A stretch of 40,366 bases of DNA from Azospirillum rugosum (GTDB taxonomy: Bacteria; Pseudomonadota; Alphaproteobacteria; Azospirillales; Azospirillaceae): NCBI RefSeq assembly GCF_017876155.1, contig NZ_JAGINP010000039.1:1-40366 (forward strand). The letters are read 5' to 3'. Below the pieces are notes generated by a model. It had not been told where the DNA came from. It searched no databases and saw nothing but the letters and a program-made list of their open reading frames with translations. Of the stretch, positions 16,620-25,812 are shown piece by piece (within the stretch, counting starts at the first letter, position 1; every line of letters begins with the position of its first letter). A program made the position numbers and the translations under genes.

Positions 16620-17113
16620 CCCTCCACCTGCAGCTCATCGACTTTGCCGTTGCCAACGCGGCACGGCACACCACGCCGGAGGACGTTGCCGCGGCGCTCC
16701 TCGCCGCCCTGCGTCGCGTGCGCGCGGCGGTCGGCGAGGCCGAAGGCTTCGCCAGCCAGTGCGCGCTGGATGACGGCATCCGCGAGAATTTGCTCATGGA
16801 GCGATTGCGCCGGCTGGACGGCTCCGGCGACCCGCCTGCGTCCCGGCCGGTTCCGCCGATTTCCGAGACGCGGACCCGGCGGATCGCCATGACCATGCTT
16901 GACGACGTGATGGGGCTGATCCTGACCGGAGGCGGACCCATTCCCATCGGTTTGCTGGCGGGCGGAGTGACCCACCATCTGCTCGGCCACTTGGTTCGTT
17001 GCCTTGGTGGAGCGCCCGATGCGGAAGAGCTCCTGGCCTTCATCCGGGGGACGGAGAGCGATCCGGCCACCGTCACGGAAGCCGAGCCGCCTCGCGTGGT
17101 CCGCATTCATTGA
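16616..17113 (+). CDS. Hypothetical 165-aa protein
   Basis: Starts MTLHLQLIDFAVANAARHTT with GGAGG at 16604-16608. The N-terminal half is helical (VAAALLAALRRVRAAVGEAE). The central segment MTMLDDVMGLILTGGGPIPI is hydrophobic and glycine-rich and may associate with membrane. No domain recognised. Longer frames extend upstream to 16517, but the Shine-Dalgarno and the ATGA overlap favour 16616. It lies downstream of a possible EcfG promoter. Confidence 0.65.
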   Translation: MTLHLQLIDFAVANAARHTTPEDVAAALLAALRRVRAAVGEAEGFASQCALDDGIRENLLMERLRRLDGSGDPPASRPVPPISETRTRRIAMTMLDDVMGLILTGGGPIPIGLLAGGVTHHLLGHLVRCLGGAPDAEELLAFIRGTESDPATVTEAEPPRVVRIH

Positions 17114-17195
17114 TGCTGACATCCGATCGGGCTTTGCCGCACCCCGCAGGGCGCAACCTGCGGCATACCCTCATTGCATCGCTATGGAGGACGTG

Positions 17196-17441
17196 ATGGA
17201 GGGAATCCACGAGCACGTGATTCGGGAACGGGCATACAGCCTGTGGGAGCGCGAAGGCCGCCCGGAGGGTCGGGCGGCCGCCCACTGGTTCGAGGCCATA
17301 CAGCAACTTCAGGCGGAAGGACGGATCCCCCGGCTTTCTCCGACAGAGCGCCGCGGTGAGCGAAACGCGGCCGCATGCCGCATGGGCGCACCCCGCTGGG
17401 GCCGCCGCCACTGGTGCCGCCTGAGCCGGCGCGCAGCCTAG
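17196..17441 (+). CDS. DUF2934-domain protein
   Basis: 81 aa. The N-terminal half, HVIRERAYSLWEREGRPEGR followed by AAAHWFEA, is the compact helical DUF2934 motif common in small rhizobial and azospirillal proteins. The C-terminus is basic and low-complexity. GGAGG at 17186-17190 selects the ATG at 17196 over the one at 17184. Function unknown. Confidence 0.7.
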   Translation: MEGIHEHVIRERAYSLWEREGRPEGRAAAHWFEAIQQLQAEGRIPRLSPTERRGERNAAACRMGAPRWGRRHWCRLSRRAA

Positions 17442-17455
17442 CTCCAGAGGCGGAC

Positions 17456-17680
17456 ATGCGAACCGCCGGCATCTCGCCGGTCGCCCTGGTCACGGTTGCC
17501 AGCCTGATCGGGCCGGCCCCGTTCTTCTGGGCGCCGCCTCTTTGGATCCTGACGCTCATGGCGCCTCGTGCGCCCAGGCGGCATGCTTACACCAAAAGCC
17601 CTAACAACAATGTCGTTTTGACAATCACGAACGGTGCGCTTACCCCTGAAGGATCCCTGTCGGGCACGCTTGGAACCTGA
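17456..17680 (+). CDS. Possible small membrane protein
   Basis: 74 codons with one hydrophobic stretch (SPVALVTVASLIGPAPFFWA) after a short polar start. AGAGGCGG precedes the ATG. The second half shows no protein-like pattern and overlaps a TTGACA box (17618-17623) that probably belongs to the promoter of the next gene. It may not be a real gene. Confidence 0.3.
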   Translation: MRTAGISPVALVTVASLIGPAPFFWAPPLWILTLMAPRAPRRHAYTKSPNNNVVLTITNGALTPEGSLSGTLGT

Positions 17681-17685
17681 TCGCC

Positions 17686-19341
17686 ATGTCAACGATGGAT
17701 CATCCACTTCGTCAGCGTGCCGAAAATCTGCTTTCCACGCAGCACTCGACGGCCGTTGCTGCCAATCCGACGCCGGATGAGCTTGTGCATGAGCTGCTTG
17801 TTCACCAAGCTGAACTGGAGATGCAGAACCAGGAACTCAGGGACGCGCAACAAGAGCTTGAGGCGTCACGATTGCAATATTTGGAGCTCTTCCGCTCCAT
17901 CCCGCTCGCCTGCTTCACTCTGACCGAGCGCGGCGTCATCGCCGAGGCCAACCCCGCCACCGAGGAGCTTTTCGGGATGCCGGGCGAGCGTCTGGCCGGC
18001 TATCCGATCTCCCTCCTCGTCGAGGCCGACGACCATCCCCGCTTCTTCGCGTCGCTGGGCCGCCTGCGCCGTGGGGACGCCTGGGCCAAACAGGATTTTT
18101 CGTTCAAAGGCGCGTCGCGGAGGATCGATGGCCTGACCGATTGCCGATTGGTCAGCTTGCCCCGAGAGGATAAGGGCGACATCCTCGTGACCATCACGGA
18201 CGTCACCCACCTCAAAGCCCTGGAGCGCGACCTGCATCTCGCCTTGCGCACCAAGGAGCGCTTCCTGGCCGCCGCCGCGCACGACCTGCGCCAGCCGGTG
18301 CAGGCGCTGCATTTCCTGGTGGAACAACTGGTCCGTGACCGCCAGGATGGGCCGGAGAGCATCACGGCCATGCACATGAAGGGTTCCATCGGCGCGCTCG
18401 CCGCGATGCTCGACAGCCTGATGGACCTTTCGCGTCTGGATGCGGGGCTGCTCAAACCCGCCATGACCTCGCTGCGGCTCGGCCCCCTCATGCGCCAGTT
18501 GCACGCGGAGTTCGGCCCGCTGGCCGAACAGAAGGGCATCCGCCTGAAGACCGTGCCCACGGACATGACCGTCGAGGCGGATCCAGTGATGACCGAGAGG
18601 ATCTGCCGCAACCTGCTCTCCAACGCCCTGCGCTACACGAAGAGCGGCCGGATCCTGTTCGGCGTGCGCCGACAGGGCGCATCCGTCCATCTGGAAGTGT
18701 GGGACACCGGCATCGGCATCGCGCCCGAGCAGATCGACCGCATCTTCCAGGATTTCGTCCAAGTCGGCAGCGCCGTCTGCAAGCCGCACGAGGGACTGGG
18801 GCTCGGCCTGTCCATCACCAAACGTCTGGCCGAAGCGATGGGCGGGGCGATCTCCGTGCGCTCCTCGGAAGGGAAAGGCTCCTGTTTCGCCATCGTTCTG
18901 CGCATGACGAAGGAGAGCAAGCCTGAGCCGGCGGCTCCGGCACGCTCGTCCGCTGCGCCGGCTGCGGTCGCCGGCCGGCGGGTGCTGCTGGTCGAGGACG
19001 ACGCGATCATCCGCCTGACGATGGAAGCCTGTTTGAGCGAGTGGGGCTGCGAGGTGACCTCCGTCGCCTCGGGAGACGAGGCGCTGGATGCCATCGGTGC
19101 CGGCCTGCACCCCGACCTGCTGCTGACGGACTTCCGCCTTCCGGGTTCGATGAACGGCATCGAGATCGTGAACGCCTTGCGCGCACGGCTGCAACGCCCG
19201 CTTCCCGGCATCATCCTGAGCGGCGACACCGAAGTGGGGCGCCTGCTCTCCATGCAGGCCAGCGGCTGCCATCTCCTGCACAAGCCGTTTGCGCCGGACC
19301 GGCTGCTGGCGGCGATCGAAAGCGCGCTCGTGCCCGCCTGA
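17686..19341 (+). CDS. Hybrid sensor histidine kinase/response regulator
   Basis: 551 aa, soluble. An N-terminal coiled coil (about 30-65) leads to a PAS domain (FRSIPLACFTLTERGVIAEA). A HisKA domain follows with His199 in AAAAHDLRQPVQALHFL. The HATPase has N-box NLLSNALRYT, DTGIGIAP and GLGLGLSI. The C-terminal receiver begins VLLVEDDAIIR and has its phosphoacceptor Asp in LLLTDFRLPG. The AHDLRQP H-box is shared with the kinase at 38138, marking one paralogous group. Convergent with the stress operon ending at 19409. Confidence 0.92.
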   Translation: MSTMDHPLRQRAENLLSTQHSTAVAANPTPDELVHELLVHQAELEMQNQELRDAQQELEASRLQYLELFRSIPLACFTLTERGVIAEANPATEELFGMPGERLAGYPISLLVEADDHPRFFASLGRLRRGDAWAKQDFSFKGASRRIDGLTDCRLVSLPREDKGDILVTITDVTHLKALERDLHLALRTKERFLAAAAHDLRQPVQALHFLVEQLVRDRQDGPESITAMHMKGSIGALAAMLDSLMDLSRLDAGLLKPAMTSLRLGPLMRQLHAEFGPLAEQKGIRLKTVPTDMTVEADPVMTERICRNLLSNALRYTKSGRILFGVRRQGASVHLEVWDTGIGIAPEQIDRIFQDFVQVGSAVCKPHEGLGLGLSITKRLAEAMGGAISVRSSEGKGSCFAIVLRMTKESKPEPAAPARSSAAPAAVAGRRVLLVEDDAIIRLTMEACLSEWGCEVTSVASGDEALDAIGAGLHPDLLLTDFRLPGSMNGIEIVNALRARLQRPLPGIILSGDTEVGRLLSMQASGCHLLHKPFAPDRLLAAIESALVPA

Positions 19342-19374
19342 CCCGCGCCGGAAGTGGGCATTTCCGGGAACCCG

Positions 19375-19399
19375 GACCGGGGCGGCGGGCGCCCCGGTC
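19375..19399. terminator. Hairpin between convergent genes
   Basis: GACCGGGGC (19375-19383) and GCCCCGGTC (19391-19399) form a perfect 9-bp stem in the 67-base gap between the hybrid kinase and the stress operon. No U-tract; probably a shared transcription end. Confidence 0.5.
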
Positions 19400-19408
19400 G
19401 CGGGCGGT

Positions 19409-19687
19409 TCAGCCCTGATGCTCCTGCACCTCGCCGGACGTGACGTCGATGCTGAGCTTCACCGGCTTGCCGTCCCTGACGGCGGTCGCCTCGATGCGGT
19501 CGCCCCGCCGCGTCACGTTGCTCAGGTCCGAGTACCGGTGGCTGGCCGCGTAGCCGGAGAGCGTGTTGAGGGCATCGGTGTAGCGCACCTCATCGGCGGC
19601 CTGCTGCGCGTTGCGCGCCGCGAGGGCGGGGCTGGCCGCACCCAGAGCGAGCACGGCCGAGAGTACACCGTAAATCAGCGAACGCAT
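19409..19687 (-). CDS. Exported PepSY-like small protein (paralog 1)
   Basis: 92 aa with a clear signal peptide (MRSLIYGVLSAVLALGAASP, cleavage after ALA). The mature domain contains GDRIEATAVRDGKPVKLSID, a beta-hairpin pattern like PepSY-type periplasmic domains. It is clearly related to the protein at 22046 (GDRVEAIAKRSGFPVRVVID). Last gene of the heat-stress operon, 38 bases after the SPW protein. Likely periplasmic; function unknown. Confidence 0.75.
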   Translation of the reverse strand: MRSLIYGVLSAVLALGAASPALAARNAQQAADEVRYTDALNTLSGYAASHRYSDLSNVTRRGDRIEATAVRDGKPVKLSIDVTSGEVQEHQG

Positions 19688-19725
19688 GGCTTCATCACTC
19701 CTTGGTTGACCTCATCCCTCCGCGA

Positions 19726-20100
19726 TCATGCCGTTGCCCGAGGCGGGTTGCGGTGGGCGTACCATCCCATCCCTGCCGAGAGCAGGGCGACCACGAGGCC
19801 AATGACCACGTGGCTCCACATCGCATGGGCATTGCCGGCGAAGCCGAGCACCCAGGGCGACACCACGGCCCACAGGCCGACCAGCAGGTTCACCCATTCC
19901 TCCCACACGGCGAAGGCGAAGATCGCAACCGCCGCCAGGGCGACGATCACCGCGCCGGTGATCCAGGCGTTCCACGCCGGCCCCGTCTGGTCGGCGAAGC
20001 CGAGCAGCCACGGCGCCAGGAACAGCACCGCGCCGAGCATGAGGTTCACGATGTCCACGGCGCCCTTGTCATTCCTTTCCTTCCACGTTGCGTACGTCAT
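19726..20100 (-). CDS. SPW-repeat membrane protein
   Basis: 124 aa with four predicted membrane helices and two SPW-type repeats: LFLAPWLLGFAD and VVSPWVLGFAGN. GGAGGGAAAC directly precedes the ATG at 20100; the longer frame to 20139 would overlap ftsH and lacks a site. It lies 39 bases after ftsH in the same operon. The SPW family is of unknown function. Confidence 0.85.
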   Translation of the reverse strand: MTYATWKERNDKGAVDIVNLMLGAVLFLAPWLLGFADQTGPAWNAWITGAVIVALAAVAIFAFAVWEEWVNLLVGLWAVVSPWVLGFAGNAHAMWSHVVIGLVVALLSAGMGWYAHRNPPRATA

Positions 20101-20139
20101 GTTTCCCTCCATGGTCTGACATGGCCCCTGTCGGGCCAA

Positions 20140-22002
<1,863 letters not shown>

Positions 22003-22045
22003 GGAGCCTCCGCTTCACTGCCGGCGCGCCCGCGGCCGGCCGGCG

Positions 22046-22369
22046 TCATTCGCTGCTGGCCATCTGGTCCGCTCGAACGTCGGTGTCCTGGATTTCCCGG
22101 ATGGCGCCGGCCTTGAGGTCGATCACGACCCGCACTGGGAAGCCGCTCCGCTTGGCTATGGCCTCGACGCGGTCACCGCTGCCGCCGAGGGCGCGAAATC
22201 CCGAGTAGCCGCCATCGGCGATGGTGTTGGCCAGCGCCCGCAGGGCGGGGGGCACCGGGTCCAGGACATGCTGCACAGCGTCACCCGCCGTCCTGGGACA
22301 GGCATGTGCGGAGGCAACGCTGCCGCACGCAACCAGCGCAGCAATCAGCACACCACAACGCTTGCTCAT
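22046..22369 (-). CDS. Exported PepSY-like small protein (paralog 2)
   Basis: 107 aa. The signal peptide (KRCGVLIAALVACGSVASAH) is followed by a domain with GYSGFRALGGSGDRVEAIAK and then VVIDLKAGAIREIQ, alignable with the protein at 19409. Two ATGs are adjacent; GGAGGAG spacing favours 22369. The two paralogs bracket ftsH and the SPW gene in the same operon. Likely periplasmic, possibly a lipoprotein-like or protease-modulating role, unproven. Confidence 0.75.
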   Translation of the reverse strand: MSKRCGVLIAALVACGSVASAHACPRTAGDAVQHVLDPVPPALRALANTIADGGYSGFRALGGSGDRVEAIAKRSGFPVRVVIDLKAGAIREIQDTDVRADQMASSE

Positions 22370-22396
22370 CATCTCCTCCGTTTCACAGAGTGCATC

Positions 22397-22744
22397 TCAT
22401 GGACCGCCGGTGATTGCCGGGGACAAGGCCCGCAGCAGCCCCGGCCCGTTCCACGCGAGCAGGCCGAGTGCCGCCGAGGCCACCGCCTCGTCCCAGCGGG
22501 TGAAGTGCGGCGCGATCAACGGCTCTCCGCGCAGGCCGGCCGCCGCCGCGGCGGCCAGCGAAGCCAGCAGCAGGAAGCCGCCGAGCATCACCGGCACCGC
22601 TTCAGGCGGGTGCAGCGACGCAAGGAACAGGCACAAGGCCACTGTCACGCCCCAGCGGAGCAGGTGCTCCGTGTTGGGGCCGACCGGCCGTTGGCCTTCC
22701 GGGTCGATCCAGCCGTTCCTGTCCCACGGGTCGGGCACGCGCAT
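22397..22744 (-). CDS. Small membrane protein of the heat-stress operon
   Basis: 115 aa. A polar N-terminus (MRVPDPWDRNGWIDPEGQRP) is followed by two or three hydrophobic helices (VTVALCLFLASL, VMLGGFLLLASLAAAAAAGL, ASAALGLLAW). No recognised family. It follows the NDUFS4-like gene by 12 bases and precedes the exported-protein gene by 24, so cotranslation is likely. Confidence 0.65.
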   Translation of the reverse strand: MRVPDPWDRNGWIDPEGQRPVGPNTEHLLRWGVTVALCLFLASLHPPEAVPVMLGGFLLLASLAAAAAAGLRGEPLIAPHFTRWDEAVASAALGLLAWNGPGLLRALSPAITGGP

Positions 22745-22756
22745 GACCAGCCTCCG

Positions 22757-23407
22757 TCAAGCGGCGTCGATCTCGTGCGCACAGTTATGGGCGTTGGCCG
22801 GCTTCCGGCTGGACTGCGTGCCGCCGCTGTCGGCACCTTCCGCGCCTTCGGAAGCGCGGGCCACCATGTCCCACCGGTCAAGTGCCGCGACCAGCTGATC
22901 GTCCGGCCCGGCGTTGCCCCACCATTGGCCGCCGGTTTCGAAGGAGCCCAAGCATTCAAGCAGCCACTGCCTCCACAATCCGGAGGCGTCCTCGGGACAA
23001 CGGAAGGCCGCACCGCGCTCGGGCGGCGGGTCGCTCACCTCGTAGGCGATGCCGTGGCGCTCGGCGTAGCCGACCGCCGCCTCCCGGCTGGGGAAGCGCA
23101 ATTCCACGTGCCGCAACGGATCGTCGCCGCCGCACCAGCCCATCAAAGGCTCGATGAACTGGGCCGAGCACGGCTGGAAGCTCAGCACCCAATTGCAGGC
23201 GCCGGCGCGGCCCGCGGTGGTGGTGCTCCGTCCGGCTTGGCGAATAATGGCGGTCGCGCCCGCGCGCAGGTCCGATGACCGCACCGCGGGCGTTCCGTCG
23301 TTGGCCGCCTGGGGCTGGAGCGCGATCCCCCGCTGCGGGCCGAACGTCCACGTCACATGATCAAAGGAATGATTTGCCGTATTGATCGTCTCGTCGCTTC
23401 TCCACAT
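22757..23407 (-). CDS. NDUFS4-like (complex I accessory subunit family) protein
   Basis: 216 aa. Residues about 50-125 match the ETC complex I NDUFS4-type domain: AIIRQAGRSTTTAGRAGACN, then NWVLSFQP, PLMGWCGGDDPLRHVELRFP and REAAVGYAERHGIAYEV. The normal alphaproteobacterial subunit is about 100 aa. Here an N-terminal ~45 aa and a C-terminal ~90 aa rich in Trp and Gly (LWRQWLLECLGSFETGGQWW) are extra. Encoded within the heat-shock operon and away from nuo genes, it may be a stress variant of the complex I accessory subunit or a reused fold. Confidence 0.75.
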   Translation of the reverse strand: MWRSDETINTANHSFDHVTWTFGPQRGIALQPQAANDGTPAVRSSDLRAGATAIIRQAGRSTTTAGRAGACNWVLSFQPCSAQFIEPLMGWCGGDDPLRHVELRFPSREAAVGYAERHGIAYEVSDPPPERGAAFRCPEDASGLWRQWLLECLGSFETGGQWWGNAGPDDQLVAALDRWDMVARASEGAEGADSGGTQSSRKPANAHNCAHEIDAA

Positions 23408-23477
23408 GACACCCTCCCCAATCCGGGTGACGCCGGCACGCCTCCCGCCGTGCGGACGGGCGGCGTGCCCGGTCGGG

Positions 23478-23972
23478 TCAGTGCGCGTTGATGGGGATGC
23501 GCTTGACCTTGCTCGCCGTCTCCGGCGTTTTGGGCAGAACGACCGTCAGCACGCCGTTCTTGAACGAAGCGCTGATCCGCTCTTCATCGACGTCCGGCCC
23601 CACGGAGAACGAGCGCTGGAAGTGGCCGTAGAACCGCTCGCCGTGCAAACGGCCTTGTTCGTCGGACTCCGCCTTCTTCTCGCCCTTGAGGGTCAGAACG
23701 CCGTCCTGGACGGTGAGTTCGACGTCCTTCTCCTCCAGACCCGGCAGTTCGGCGGTGACCCGGTACTCCTTGTCCGTCTCGACGACGTCCATGCGCGGCC
23801 AGCCCATGCCGCCGAACCCGGCGGACGGCAGACGGCCGTCGAAGCTCCGGAACACGTCGTCGAACAGCCGGTTCATCTCGCGGTGCAGCGAGAGGAACGG
23901 ATCCATGACCTCGCCGCTCCGCACGCTGGGGCTCCGTTCGCGGCCCCAGGGAATGAGATCGCGTACGCTCAT
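23478..23972 (-). CDS. Small heat-shock protein (Hsp20), class with GxL...LPK tail
   Basis: 164 aa. ATP-independent holdase chaperone. The N-terminal region MDPFLSLHREMNRLFDDVFR precedes an alpha-crystallin domain (about 55-150; YRVTAELPGLEEKDVELTVQ, FKNGVLTVVLPKT) and the C-terminal IPI-type anchor (KRIPINAH). GGAGG 5 bases upstream supports the ATG at 23972; the frame opens at 23987. It is 90 bases after the first sHSP gene in the same operon. Confidence 0.93.
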   Translation of the reverse strand: MSVRDLIPWGRERSPSVRSGEVMDPFLSLHREMNRLFDDVFRSFDGRLPSAGFGGMGWPRMDVVETDKEYRVTAELPGLEEKDVELTVQDGVLTLKGEKKAESDEQGRLHGERFYGHFQRSFSVGPDVDEERISASFKNGVLTVVLPKTPETASKVKRIPINAH

Positions 23973-24062
23973 ATCAACCTCCATCATGCGAATTCGCCTG
24001 CTCGCGCGCCGTCATCCCCGGCCCACGCGCATGGGCCGGGCCGGTGGCTTGCCGTTGCGCGG

Positions 24063-24548
24063 TCAGGCCGCCTTCTTGCTCTCCGCCGTCTGGGTCTCGC
24101 CCACCTTGGCCTCGATCGCCTTCGGCTGTGGCGCGTGACCGATCTGGATGGTGCGCGGCTTCATCGCCTCCGGGATCTCGCGGACGAGGTCCACGGACAG
24201 CAGGCCGTTCTCCAGGCTGGCGCCCTTGACCTGCACGTAGTCCGCCAGGTTGAAGCGGCGCTCGAAGGCGCGCGTCGCCAAGCCGTGGTGCAGGTACTTG
24301 ACGTCGTCCTGCTTGGCCTTCTGGCCGGCAACCACCAGCAGGTTGGGCTGCGCGGTGATCGAGAGATCCTCCGGCCCGAAGCCGGCCACCGCCATGGTGA
24401 TGCGGTAGGCGTCCTCGCCGGTCTTCTCGATGTTGTAGGGCGGGTAGTTGTCCGCCACCTCGAAGCGCGTGGCGCCGTCGAGCAGGTCGAACAGACGGTC
24501 GAACCCCACGGTCGACCGGAACAGGGGGGCAAAGTCAATGGTGCCCAT
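24063..24548 (-). CDS. IbpA-type small heat-shock protein
   Basis: 161 aa. It begins MGTIDFAPLFRSTVGFDRLF, the hallmark of IbpA/class A bacterial sHSPs. The alpha-crystallin domain includes YRITMAVAGFGPEDLSITAQ and ENGLLSVDLVREIPE. The C-terminus is extended and charged. GAGGAGG before the ATG at 24548 lies inside a ROSE-like hairpin. First gene of the eight-gene minus-strand operon, with an RpoH-type promoter about 95 bases upstream. Confidence 0.94.
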   Translation of the reverse strand: MGTIDFAPLFRSTVGFDRLFDLLDGATRFEVADNYPPYNIEKTGEDAYRITMAVAGFGPEDLSITAQPNLLVVAGQKAKQDDVKYLHHGLATRAFERRFNLADYVQVKGASLENGLLSVDLVREIPEAMKPRTIQIGHAPQPKAIEAKVGETQTAESKKAA

Positions 24549-24635
24549 AGCCACATCCTCCTCATGAGCAACATGGATACGAGCGCGCCACAGCATGGCG
24601 CTCGGTCGGCCGGACCCCGTCCGGGCGCCCGGCGG
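24549..24635 (-). promoter_or_regulatory. ROSE-like RNA thermometer in the sHSP 5' UTR
   Basis: Minus-strand leader with three hairpins. The first is CCGGAC-GGG-GTCCGG. The second is GAGCGCCA pairing with TGGCGCGCTC. The start-proximal one has UUGCU (24571-24567) facing AGGA (24562-24559) of the Shine-Dalgarno across a CAUG loop. The UYGCU/AGGA pairing with an unpaired G is the conserved core of ROSE thermometers that control alphaproteobacterial sHSP genes. Translation should open on heating. Confidence 0.75.
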
Positions 24636-24641
24636 ATTTCG

Positions 24642-24670
24642 AATTAGGAAAAGCCCCGCCTCCGTTCAAG
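24642..24670 (-). promoter_or_regulatory. RpoH (sigma-32)-type promoter of the sHSP operon
   Basis: On the minus strand CCCCCTTGAA has its -35 CTTGAA at 24670-24665. A 17-base spacer leads to the -10 CTAATT (24647-24642), preceded by C, fitting the alphaproteobacterial CTTG-N17-CYTATNT consensus. Transcription would start near 24635. Confidence 0.65.
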
Positions 24671-24726
24671 GGGGATTTTTCGGTCCGATGCACCATCCGC
24701 GCACCTCGCCGCCCGGCGGCAAGCCG

Positions 24727-24754
24727 TTGACTTCACAAACGGCGCGTGTACATT
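24727..24754 (+). promoter_or_regulatory. Promoter of the rpoH paralog
   Basis: TTGACT (24727-24732), 16-base spacer, TACATT (24749-24754). An inverted repeat CCGTT-N9-AACGG (24724-24742) overlaps the -35 and could be an operator. The implied leader is about 80 bases. Confidence 0.5.
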
Positions 24755-24813
24755 TTGCCTGCCTCTCTGGAACGGAGGCGCCGGCTGCCCGGAACGGGGG
24801 CCGGGAGAGTGTC

Positions 24814-24840
24814 GTCATATCGCTTTTTGGAGGATGTGAC
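24814..24840 (+). promoter_or_regulatory. ROSE-like RNA thermometer directly on the rpoH start
   Basis: GUCAUAUCGCU (24814-24824) pairs with AGGAUGUGAC (24831-24840) in ten base pairs with one bulged G (24822) and a UUUUGG loop. The stem ends at the base before the ATG. The Shine-Dalgarno GGAGG is sequestered, and the UCGCU/AGGA core fits the ROSE UYGCU/AGGA motif. Two GC hairpins lie upstream in the leader. Confidence 0.75.
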
Positions 24841-25737
24841 ATGAGCACCGCAGCCGCCCTGCCGGCCGTGCCGTCCGGCCCGTCGCTGTCCCGCTACATC
24901 GATCAGGTTCACCGCTTCCCGATCCTCGGCGCCAAGGAGGAATACGTGCTGGCGACCGCCTGGCGCGAGCACGGCGACATCGAGGCGGCCCGCCGTCTGG
25001 TGACCAGCCACCTGCGCCTAGTGGTGAAGATCGCCGCCGGTTACCGCGGCTACGGGCTTCCCTTGCAGGACCTGATCGGTGAGGGCAATCTTGGCCTGAT
25101 GCGGGCCGTGCGGACGTTCGAGCCCGAGCGCGGCTTCCGCCTGTCCACCTACGCGATGTGGTGGATCAAGGCGTCCATCCAGGAATACATCCTGCGCTCC
25201 TGGAGCTTGGTGAAGCTGGGAACCACAGCGGCGCAGAAGAAGCTGTTCTTCGCCCTGGCGCGGCTGAAGCGCAAGCTTGGCGAATTTGGCGGCGGCGACC
25301 TGAAGCCGGAGAGCGTGACCCACATCGCGCGCACGCTGGCGGTTCCCGAAACCGACGTGGTCGAGGTGAACCGGCGCCTCGTGCAGCCCGTCACGTCGCT
25401 GAATGCACCGGCATCGGCCGACGGAACCGGGCAGATCCAGGACTTTCTGGCCGACGAGCGCCCGAGCGTCGAAGACCAGCTCGCGGAGCGCAGCGAGACC
25501 GGCCGCCGGCAAGCGCTGCTGCGGCGGGCGATGGCCGAAGTCCTGAACCCACGCGAGCAGGCCATCCTCACCGCCCGGCGGCTCTCAGCGTCGCCGCAGA
25601 CCCTGGAGGAACTTGCCGGCGTGTACGGCGTCAGCCGGGAGCGGATCCGCCAGATCGAGGAGCGCGCCTTCGAGAAGGTTGCCCGCCGGGTGCTGGCGCT
25701 GTCGAACGAGATGCCGACCGCACGGGAGACCGCCTGA
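24841..25737 (+). CDS. rpoH: RNA polymerase sigma-32 factor, accessory paralog
   Basis: 298-aa heat-shock sigma factor. Region 2 reads RRLVTSHLRLVVKIAAGYRG and FRLSTYAMWWIKASIQEYIL. The RpoH box is QKKLFFALARLKRKL (132-146). Region 4 ends with the helix-turn-helix LEELAGVYGVSRERIRQIEE. The RpoH box and overall length separate it from RpoD and other sigma factors. It is transcribed divergently from a likely RpoH-dependent sHSP/FtsH operon, so it probably drives that operon. FtsH normally degrades RpoH, giving a possible local feedback loop. Confidence 0.93.
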   Translation: MSTAAALPAVPSGPSLSRYIDQVHRFPILGAKEEYVLATAWREHGDIEAARRLVTSHLRLVVKIAAGYRGYGLPLQDLIGEGNLGLMRAVRTFEPERGFRLSTYAMWWIKASIQEYILRSWSLVKLGTTAAQKKLFFALARLKRKLGEFGGGDLKPESVTHIARTLAVPETDVVEVNRRLVQPVTSLNAPASADGTGQIQDFLADERPSVEDQLAERSETGRRQALLRRAMAEVLNPREQAILTARRLSASPQTLEELAGVYGVSRERIRQIEERAFEKVARRVLALSNEMPTARETA

Positions 25738-25812
25738 CGGCGCTCGCCACGGTTTGGTGGATCGTTCTGGCGGTGACGTCAGCCCCACCGCTTCCGACAT
25801 GATGGGCAGCCG

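Noticed and set aside
17660..17692. Second EcfG-like site (GGAAC-N16-CGAT)
   Set aside because: The -10 differs from CGTT and it overlaps the start codon of the hybrid kinase.
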